From NCBI RefSeq assembly GCF_004402375.1, contig NZ_SOGJ01000020.1, positions 1 to 60,316 on the forward strand: a stretch of 60,316 nucleotides of DNA, in the 5' to 3' direction. The position numbers were made by a program, and so were the translations under genes. The DNA is from Cryobacterium breve. Its GTDB lineage: Bacteria > Actinomycetota > Actinomycetes > Actinomycetales > Microbacteriaceae. Shown here piece by piece: positions 51,858 to 60,316 of this stretch. The number at the start of each line of letters is the position of its first letter. The first letter of the stretch is position 1. Under the pieces are notes generated by a model. It had not been told where the DNA came from and ran no database searches. It saw only the letters and a list, made by a program, of their open reading frames with translations.

Positions 51858-54611
51858 ATGCCTACCACCTCGCCCGCAGCCGCCCCAGTGCGACCCGCGT
51901 GGCACACCCTTTCGGCTGCTGAAACCATTGCGGCGCAGGACGTCGATGCCCGCACCGGGCTCGCCGCATCCGCCGTCGACGACCGCCGGCGGCTCCACGG
52001 ACCGAACCGTCTGAGTAAGCCGAACCGCGTGCCGACCTGGCGCAAGATCGTGCGCCTCCTGGCCGAGAAGATGACGATCGTCCTGCTGGTGGCCGCGGTC
52101 GTCAGCGCCGTCGTCTCCCGGGAACTGGAAACGCCGATCGTGATCCTGGCCGTGATCATCCTCAACACCAGCCTGAATTATGTGCAGGAGCGGCGGGCCG
52201 AGAGCAGCCTCCAGGCGCTGCAGAAGCTGTCGGAAGGCAAGGCCGTCGTTCGCCGGGACGGCACCGAAATCGAGGTGCAATTCTCCGAGTTGGTGCCGGG
52301 CGACATCGTGCTCCTCGATGCCGGCGACTCCGTTCCGGCCGACGGTCGCCTCATCGACAATGCCGGAATACACGTAGCAGAGGCGACCCTGACCGGGGAA
52401 TCCGAGCCCGTCGGCAAGTCGATTCCCGCGCTGGACGATGCCGGGCTGCCGCTCGCCGACCGCACCAACATGCTCTTCATGAACACCCTCGTCACCCGCG
52501 GCCGGGCCACCATGGTGGTCACCGACACCGGCATGGGCACGGCCGTCGGCGGCATCGCGGGACTGTTGAACGAGGTGAAGAACGACAAAACACCTTTGCA
52601 GCGCAGGATCGACCAGCTGGCCCAGCTGCTCACCGTCGCGGCGCTGGTCGTGGTAGCGATCGTCTTCGTGCTGGGCCTCCTTCGCGGGGAGTCCTGGAGC
52701 GAGCTGCTGATCACCGCCGTCTCGCTGGCCGTCGCGACCATTCCCGAGGGTCTCACCGCGGTCGTCGCGTTCACCCTGGCGATGGGCGCCTCCCGGCTGG
52801 CCGCCCAGGGCGCGATCATCAAGCAGCTCTCGGCGGTTGAAACGCTCGGCAGCGTCAGCCACATCGCCACTGATAAAACCGGCACGCTGACCATGAACGA
52901 GATGACCGCCCGCCGGCTGCACACCCACGGCCGCGACTTCCGAATCACCGGGGAGGGCTACTCCACCGAGGGCAGGATCCTCACCGGCGACGACCGGCCG
53001 ATGCCCGACCTCACTGAGGCGTTCCTGACCATGGCCCTCTGCAACGACTCCGTGCTGCACGACGGCGTGCTGGTCGGCGACCCCACCGAAGGAGCCCTGG
53101 CCGTGCTCGCGGAGAAGGGCGGCATCGACGTCGCGGGGGCGAGGCGGACCCACTCCCGGGTGGCCGAAGTTCCCTTCGACTCCGACTACAAATTCATGGC
53201 CACGTTCCACCGACCGGCAGAGCCGACGGGCGAATTCCCGCGACCAGCCGGCCACCGCTGCTGCGCCAAGGGTGCACCGGGCGCCCTGCTGCCCCTGACC
53301 GACTCGGTGCTCACCGACGACGGCGTCCGCCCTCTGGACGACATGCTGCAGCAACGGATCCACGACACGATTCAGGAGCTGGCCGGGGAGAGCCTGCGCA
53401 CGATCATGATCGCGGGTCGCACCCTCGACGCCGGCACCGTACCGGACGACGACTCGGGTCGCTCGCTGGTCACCGGGCTGACCCTCTACGCCATCGTCGG
53501 AATCGTCGACCCACCTCGGGTCGAGGCGGCCGAGGCCATTGCGGTGGCGCTCGGAGCCGGCATCCGCGTGCACATGATCACGGGCGACCATCTCGTGACG
53601 GCCTCGGCCATCGCCCGTAATCTAGGCCTGCCGGGCGAGGCTGCTGCCGGCCCGACGCTGGACGACCTCGACGACCTCGAGCTCTCCGCCCGCGCCCCCG
53701 ACTACGGTGTGCTCGCCCGGGTGTCGCCGGCCCACAAGATCCGGGTGGTCAGGGCGTTGCAGGCGGGCGGCAACGTCGTGGCCATGACCGGTGACGGCGT
53801 CAACGACGCGCCGGCGCTGAAGCAGGCCGACATCGGGATCGCCATGGGCATCACCGGCACGGATGTCTCCAAGGGCGCCGCGAACATGATCCTCACCGAC
53901 GACAACTTCGCCACGATCGTCGCCGCTGTGCGGGAGGGACGGGGCATCTACGCCAACATCCTGAAGTTCGTCAGGTTCCAGCTGACCACGGCGTGGGGAT
54001 TCGTGCTCATCTTCCTGATCGCGGGCGTCACCGGCTGGGCCGCCGGTGCGCCGTTCACGGCGCTGCAAATCCTCTGGGTCAACATCATCATGGACGGCCC
54101 ACCCGCCCTGGCGCTCGGCCTCGATCCGGCCGAGCCCGGAACCATGAGCCGACCTCCGCGGCCGTCCGACGAACCTCTGCTCACGCGGGACCGAATGCTG
54201 CGGATTCTCGGGCTCGGGCTCGTCATGGCCGCGGGAACCCTGACCGTGCTGATCCAGGCGCCCGCCCTGTTCCCGGACAGCGCGGGGAACGCAGCCTTCG
54301 CCACCACCCTCGCGTTCACGACCTTTGTCTTCTATCAGGTGTTCAACCTGATCAACGTGCGCTCGGACACCCACTCCGTCTTCTCACTCCAGACGTTCAC
54401 CAACCGCAGCATCTGGCTGGCACTCACCGCCGTGATCATTCTGCAGGTCCTCGTGGTGCAGATCGACGTGCTCCAGGGTCTCTTCGACACCACCTCGCTC
54501 ACTTCGGGTCAGTGGGGCCTCTGCGTGCTGGTCGGGTCGTCCGTGCTCTGGATTGAGGAGATCCGGAAGACCATAGTGCGGGCAAACGGACGCCGCGCAG
54601 CCCACCGCTGA
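51858..54611 (+). CDS. P-type cation-transporting ATPase (P2-type, calcium-like)
   Basis: 917 residues with about ten membrane helices. N-terminal cation-ATPase domain (AQDVDARTGLAASAVDDRRR), actuator TLTGESEPVGKS (TGES), TM4 VATIPEGLTAVVAFTLAMG (PEGL), phosphorylation site DKTGTLTMNEM, hinge TGDGVNDAPALKQADIGIAMG, and TM6 LWVNIIMDGPPALALGLDP with Asn and Asp ligands. TM5 lacks the Glu/Asn of the second calcium site, as in single-site pumps of the P2B type. Likely exports Ca2+ or Mn2+. Ends at a bidirectional terminator. Confidence 0.93.
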   Translation: MPTTSPAAAPVRPAWHTLSAAETIAAQDVDARTGLAASAVDDRRRLHGPNRLSKPNRVPTWRKIVRLLAEKMTIVLLVAAVVSAVVSRELETPIVILAVIILNTSLNYVQERRAESSLQALQKLSEGKAVVRRDGTEIEVQFSELVPGDIVLLDAGDSVPADGRLIDNAGIHVAEATLTGESEPVGKSIPALDDAGLPLADRTNMLFMNTLVTRGRATMVVTDTGMGTAVGGIAGLLNEVKNDKTPLQRRIDQLAQLLTVAALVVVAIVFVLGLLRGESWSELLITAVSLAVATIPEGLTAVVAFTLAMGASRLAAQGAIIKQLSAVETLGSVSHIATDKTGTLTMNEMTARRLHTHGRDFRITGEGYSTEGRILTGDDRPMPDLTEAFLTMALCNDSVLHDGVLVGDPTEGALAVLAEKGGIDVAGARRTHSRVAEVPFDSDYKFMATFHRPAEPTGEFPRPAGHRCCAKGAPGALLPLTDSVLTDDGVRPLDDMLQQRIHDTIQELAGESLRTIMIAGRTLDAGTVPDDDSGRSLVTGLTLYAIVGIVDPPRVEAAEAIAVALGAGIRVHMITGDHLVTASAIARNLGLPGEAAAGPTLDDLDDLELSARAPDYGVLARVSPAHKIRVVRALQAGGNVVAMTGDGVNDAPALKQADIGIAMGITGTDVSKGAANMILTDDNFATIVAAVREGRGIYANILKFVRFQLTTAWGFVLIFLIAGVTGWAAGAPFTALQILWVNIIMDGPPALALGLDPAEPGTMSRPPRPSDEPLLTRDRMLRILGLGLVMAAGTLTVLIQAPALFPDSAGNAAFATTLAFTTFVFYQVFNLINVRSDTHSVFSLQTFTNRSIWLALTAVIILQVLVVQIDVLQGLFDTTSLTSGQWGLCVLVGSSVLWIEEIRKTIVRANGRRAAHR

Positions 54612-54634
54612 GGTACCCCGCTCCGGGACGCGAA

Positions 54635-54669
54635 AAGGGGGCACCCACCGTGACGGCGGGTGCCCCCTT
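54635..54669. terminator. Bidirectional terminator between ATPase and helicase genes
   Basis: AAGGGGGCACCC (54635-54646) pairs perfectly with GGGTGCCCCCTT (54658-54669) around an 11-nt loop, flanked by A and T runs, between convergent genes. Confidence 0.9.
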
Positions 54670-54702
54670 CTGTATTTCAGGTGCTGCTGGAGGTGCTGCT
54701 GA

Positions 54703-56931
<2,229 letters not shown>

Positions 56932-57191
56932 GGAGGTGTTCCTGGGTTGTATTGGGTACATGGCAGAACAGCGCCGCACAGCGACGCAACCTGAGAACCC
57001 GGGCAGTCTATGGCCGGGGCCGTTCACATACAGTGATTTTTCTCCAGCGGATTACTGGGAAACCGGCCCATCCTGACTTACAAACCCATCCGCGCACACA
57101 AAAAAACGCGCGGTGTCAAGAGCCGACTTGACCACGTTACCTGATTGATGCCGAAATGTCACGGGCTATCTTCACCGTCTACTCTGTTCTG

Positions 57192-57680
57192 ATGCTGACG
57201 ACCATCTCTATCGAGTCTCCGCGGCAGCCGGAACTCGCCGAATTGCTGCGCCTGAGTGGCGAGTACGCCCAGTCCCTGTATCCGCCCGAGAGCAACTTCC
57301 TGCTCGGCGTCGACGAACTCGAGCAGCCCGGCGTCGCCGTGTACGTGGCGCGGGATGCGACGGGTCGCGCTGTCGGAATCGCCGCTTTGGTGGGCAGTCC
57401 CGATTCGGGTGGCACCAGCCGCGAGGCGGAGCTCAAGCGCATGTTCATGCACCCCGATGTTCGGAGGCACGGCGTAGCCGGCCACCTACTGGCCGCGATG
57501 GAAACGGAAGCGGCGGCCCGCGGCATCCGTGAAATCGTGCTCGAGACCGGGCCGGCAAGCCATGCGGCCCTCGGCTTCTATCGGAATGCGGGCTACCGGG
57601 AGGTCCCCTTGTTCGGACAGTACGTAGGGGAGGAACTCAGCGTCTGCTTCGCCAAGGTTCTCCCCAAGGCCGTGCAATGA
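57192..57680 (+). CDS. GNAT-family N-acetyltransferase
   Basis: 162 residues from ATG 57192; ATG 57156 adds 12. Acetyl-CoA site ELKRMFMHPDVRRHGVAGHLL (R-x2-G-x-A/G), then IREIVLETGPASHAALGFYRNAGY, a typical GNAT end. Substrate unknown; the closest-looking proteins acetylate small amines or peptides. Coupled to the FUSC-family gene by a four-base overlap. The 220 bp upstream, divergent from the helicase, hold no gene. Confidence 0.9.
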   Translation: MLTTISIESPRQPELAELLRLSGEYAQSLYPPESNFLLGVDELEQPGVAVYVARDATGRAVGIAALVGSPDSGGTSREAELKRMFMHPDVRRHGVAGHLLAAMETEAAARGIREIVLETGPASHAALGFYRNAGYREVPLFGQYVGEELSVCFAKVLPKAVQ

Positions 57681-58837
57681 TCCGGAACCGGAAGTCCGCC
57701 CGCAGGGCGGCCGAGGCGAGTGTGCGGCGCGCCCGGACGACCGTGTCCTGGCTGGGTGTGACCGCGACCAGTCCGCTCATCGTGCAGGCCTTCAAGGCCG
57801 CCGTCGCCGTCGGCATCGCGTGGACGATCGCGCCGTTCCTGCCCGGGGTGGCGGACGACTACCCCTATTACGCCCCGCTGGGCGCCCTGGTGAGCATGTA
57901 CCCGACGCTGATGAGCTCGGTGCGAAACGCCCTGCAGACCTTGGGCGGTCTGACCGTCGGCATCCTTCTCGCAGGCATGGTCATCATTCTGAGCGAGCCG
58001 AACGTGTTCACCATCTCACTCGCGGTCGGCGTCGGCGCCGTGGTCGCGGCCACCGGCTGGTTCGGGGCGAACCGTGAATACATCCCGGTGACGGCCCTGT
58101 TCGTGCTGATCGTCGGGGGGCCGAACGCCGACGGTTATTCGATCGGGTACCTGGTGCAGATCACCCTCGGAATCCTGATCGGCCTCAGCGTGAATTTGCT
58201 CTTCTACCCGCCGTTGGCGCTCGAAGCCGTCGGCCATCAGCTGGCCCACTTCCGCGAAACCCTGGCCGACCACCTCTCGGAGGTGGCCGACGCCCTTGCC
58301 GACAGCTGGCCGCCCGAACGTGACGGCTGGGCCTCCCGCAGCCAGGACCTGGTGGAGGTCGGCCGAGCGGTGCGCGCGGCGGTCAGCCACGCCGACGACA
58401 GCCGCAAGGGAAACCCGCGAGCCCGCACGAAAGGGCGCAACCTTCGCTCGGACTACGACGATCTGGCTGCCCTCGAGAATGTGACGTTCCACGTGCGCGA
58501 CCTGACGGAGGTGCTCGCCGGGGCGGTCTGGGGGCTGCCTATCCAGCTCGAGTTGCGCCCGGAGTTGCGCCCGGCGCTGAGCCGCACGTTGCACACGCTG
58601 GCCGAGCTGCTGAAGGACTGGGACCCGGACGATGACGAGCAGGCGGCCTTCGCCGAAGCGGAAGCCTCCCTGCAACTTCTGATGACCGAACTGGACGAGC
58701 GTCGAAGCACAGCCCCAGCCACGTCGCTGGGGGTCGCCTCGACGGTCGCGATGGATGTCACCCGCATTCTCGCGGCCCTCCGGCCGCGGATCCTGCCGGC
58801 GGACGAGGCCACCCGCGACGCGACGCCCGTAGGCTGA
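57677..58837 (+). CDS. FUSC-family membrane protein (aromatic acid exporter-like)
   Basis: 386 residues. Basic N-terminus, then about six membrane helices in the first 180 residues (FKAAVAVGIAWTIAPFLPGV, YYAPLGALVSMYPTLMSSV, LGILIGLSVNLLFYPPLAL), followed by a long cytoplasmic helical domain with HFRETLADHLSEVADALADS and acidic stretches. This layout is that of half-size fusaric acid/aromatic acid exporter proteins (ArAE). Possibly exports organic acids; no direct link with the paa genes 8 kb away. Confidence 0.85.
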   Translation: MIRNRKSARRAAEASVRRARTTVSWLGVTATSPLIVQAFKAAVAVGIAWTIAPFLPGVADDYPYYAPLGALVSMYPTLMSSVRNALQTLGGLTVGILLAGMVIILSEPNVFTISLAVGVGAVVAATGWFGANREYIPVTALFVLIVGGPNADGYSIGYLVQITLGILIGLSVNLLFYPPLALEAVGHQLAHFRETLADHLSEVADALADSWPPERDGWASRSQDLVEVGRAVRAAVSHADDSRKGNPRARTKGRNLRSDYDDLAALENVTFHVRDLTEVLAGAVWGLPIQLELRPELRPALSRTLHTLAELLKDWDPDDDEQAAFAEAEASLQLLMTELDERRSTAPATSLGVASTVAMDVTRILAALRPRILPADEATRDATPVG

Positions 58838-58953
58838 CCGGCGCGCACCGCCGGCACGGACCCATGGCCCCCCTTCCCTCCCCCCGAACGGGATTCGGTC
58901 CAGCACGAGACACGAATTAGTCTCAACACTCCACCCCGCAGCTCGGAGCACAC

Positions 58954-60114
58954 GTGAATACCGGCCCAGGCCATCCCCGATTCGGCTCGCGTCGCATCCG
59001 TTCGCTCGCGATCGCGGGCACGGTCGGCGTCGCCGTTGGTGCGACGGCCCTGCTCGGCGGCTTTCGACCGCAGCTGTATTCCGTGACACCCGACGCGCCC
59101 GGCGACCAGCTCAGCGAGCTCGTCACGACCCAGATCGTCGGCATCCGCACCTTCGAGCGGCCGGAGGGCGTGACGGTCGTCGAGGACATCGAATACGGCA
59201 CCCAGCCGGACGGCGCCGTGCTCACCCTCGATGTGTGCTCGCCGACGGTCGCGGTTCCGGAGGGCGGCATGCAGGCCGAACCGCCCCTGGCCGTGGCCGC
59301 GCCGACCGCCACCCCGTCAGACGGGCCGGCACCGGACGCGGCGGCGGAGCCGGAGACGCCGGAAGAGGGTCTTGAGGATGAGACGCTTCCCGAAGAGGCA
59401 ACCCAGGTCGCGCCGCTGCGCCCGGCCGTCATCTCCATCCACGGTGGCAGCTGGGCCCGCGGCGACAAGGGCAACAGCGATTGGCGCGCGGTCTGCACCT
59501 GGCTCGCCTCCGAGGGTTTTGTCGCTTACTCGGTGAACTACCGGCTGGTTCCGGATGCCGTGTTCCCCGCCGCCCTCGACGACGTCGCCTTGGCCGTGGA
59601 GTGGGCCCGCGATGCCGCCAATGCCCAGACCTACGGCATCGACCCCGACCGGATCGGGGTGTTCGGCGGATCTGCCGGCGGCAACCTCGCCGCGCTACTC
59701 GGCGCCCGCGGCTCCGGGTCGCTGACCGAAGGAGCCCGGGTCGCCGCGGTCGCCGAGCTCTCCGCTCCCCTCGACCTCAGCTATCACGCCCTCGTCACGG
59801 GCGGGGCCTCCGCGGGCCTGCAGAAGATCGCGCTCGACTTCGCCGACTGCCTTACCCTGAGCGACTGCGCCAGGGCCCGGGCGGCGTCGCCGGCGAGCAC
59901 CCTGGACAGCAGCGACCCGCCGGTGTTCCTCGGCACCTCGACCGAGGAGTACATTCCGCTGGCACAGGCCACCGGGTACGCGGCGGCGCTCAAGCGCAAG
60001 GGCATCGACCACGAGCTGGTCACGGTGCCGGGCACCCTGCACTCGATCGGCATCCTCGACGCAACCATGCGCACGCGAGTGTCGGCGTTCCTGCACGCGG
60101 CACTCGGGGAGTAG
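58954..60114 (+). CDS. Secreted alpha/beta hydrolase, carboxylesterase-like
   Basis: 386 residues. N-terminal signal or anchor (SRRIRSLAIAGTVGVAVGATALLGG). HGGSWARGDKG is the oxyanion motif of esterase/lipase (BD-FAE-like) enzymes, GVFGGSAGGNLAALL the nucleophile elbow, and GTLHSIGI gives His. At the acid site, usually HGxxDxxVP, it reads GTSTEEYIPL, so Glu may replace Asp. About 60 acidic/Pro-rich residues (AEPPLAVAAPTATPSDGPAP and following) interrupt the fold between the first strands and HGGSW. Starts at GTG 58954. Substrate unknown. Confidence 0.85.
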   Translation: MNTGPGHPRFGSRRIRSLAIAGTVGVAVGATALLGGFRPQLYSVTPDAPGDQLSELVTTQIVGIRTFERPEGVTVVEDIEYGTQPDGAVLTLDVCSPTVAVPEGGMQAEPPLAVAAPTATPSDGPAPDAAAEPETPEEGLEDETLPEEATQVAPLRPAVISIHGGSWARGDKGNSDWRAVCTWLASEGFVAYSVNYRLVPDAVFPAALDDVALAVEWARDAANAQTYGIDPDRIGVFGGSAGGNLAALLGARGSGSLTEGARVAAVAELSAPLDLSYHALVTGGASAGLQKIALDFADCLTLSDCARARAASPASTLDSSDPPVFLGTSTEEYIPLAQATGYAAALKRKGIDHELVTVPGTLHSIGILDATMRTRVSAFLHAALGE

Positions 60115-60172
60115 CCGCGTGGGCATCTGGCGGCGGGCCGGCGGTGCGGCGCGTCCTTGCGGCGCAGGGTAG

Positions 60173-60208
60173 GGAAGCGGGCACATGTTCTAACGTGCGC
60201 CCGCTTCC
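60173..60208 (+). terminator. Terminator-like hairpin after the hydrolase
   Basis: GGAAGCGGGC (60173-60182) pairs with GCCCGCTTCC (60199-60208), with an added AC/GT pair after a bulge. No U run. It follows the hydrolase stop by 58 bp. Confidence 0.55.
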
Positions 60209-60232
60209 ACAAGGTGCGTCGCGAGTGTTGTA

Positions 60233-60303
60233 AGCGCGGCGAGCGCGGCGAGCGCGGCGAGCGCGGCGAGCGCGGCGAGCGCGGCGAGCGCGGCGAGCGC
60301 GCC
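60233..60303. repeat. 9-bp tandem repeat at window end
   Basis: About 7.5 perfect copies of GAGCGCGGC. It lies outside coding sequence as far as the window shows. In frame it would encode Ala/Arg/Ser- or Glu/Arg/Gly-type tripeptides, so it could be the edge of a gene beyond the window. Prone to slippage. Confidence 0.85.
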
Positions 60304-60316
60304 GGGGCTACGTGCC

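Noticed and set aside
60233..60303. CRISPR or origin iterons
   Set aside because: Perfect 9-bp tandem copies without spacers; simple sequence repeat.

Overview
The window is high-GC DNA with Actinobacteria-style gene content: frequent GTG starts, 1-8 nt start/stop overlaps, M23/coiled-coil cell-wall hydrolases, a Glu-Asp-Phe tRNA cluster, paaABCDE with a PaaR-type regulator, and a peroxisome-type acyl-CoA oxidase. I infer a member of the Microbacteriaceae, perhaps Cryobacterium-like. That placement is from pattern memory and was not tested by a search.

Layout. (1) 1-2410: two overlapping paralogous secreted coiled-coil cell-wall proteins on the minus strand; the left one is cut by the window edge. 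(2) 2651-3065: tRNA-Glu, tRNA-Asp and tRNA-Phe with terminators. (3) 3048-6248: a decayed 3.2 kb genomic island in the 3' end of tRNA-Phe, bounded by 19-bp direct repeats. It carries a serine-resolvase/tyrosine-integrase chimera, an HTH regulator with a perfect palindromic operator, a nucleotidyltransferase gene broken by a stop codon, and a small membrane-anchored protein. (4) 6502-30150: a mosaic exopolysaccharide region. It holds an initiating polyprenyl-phosphate glycosylphosphotransferase, a glycerol-3-phosphate cytidylyltransferase, GDP-fucose synthesis (gmd, fcl), two glycosyltransferases, three hexapeptide acyltransferases, a Wzx-like flippase, a Wzy-like polymerase, a Wzz/BY-kinase, a CDP-alcohol phosphotransferase, a GDPD-like lipoprotein, a degenerate SGNH protein and two large secreted matrix or glycan proteins. 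Two genes here are preceded by related short leader ORFs, one with an apparent attenuator. (5) 30384-37828: housekeeping genes (proline iminopeptidase, acyl-CoA oxidase, methyltransferase, RecQ, EamA transporter). (6) 38004-50859: a branched-chain-amino-acid-type ABC transporter, then phenylacetate degradation (paaG-like, paaE, D, C, B, A on minus; paaI, paaK, paaR-like and a second thioesterase on plus), with PaaR-like operators before both the transporter and paaA/paaI. (7) 50922-60114: wHTH protein, universal stress protein, P-type cation ATPase, DEAD-box RNA helicase with a repetitive N-terminus, GNAT, FUSC-family protein and a secreted alpha/beta hydrolase. The window ends in a 9-bp tandem repeat.

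How the genes work together. Region 4 looks like a nearly complete Wzx/Wzy-type pathway for a fucose-containing, acylated polymer, possibly with phosphoglycerol. Region 6 is a coherent uptake and aerobic phenylacetyl-CoA module. The later steps (paaZ, thiolase, hydroxyacyl-CoA dehydrogenase) are not in the window. Boundaries and motifs were read by eye; family assignments rest on motif recognition, not database searches.
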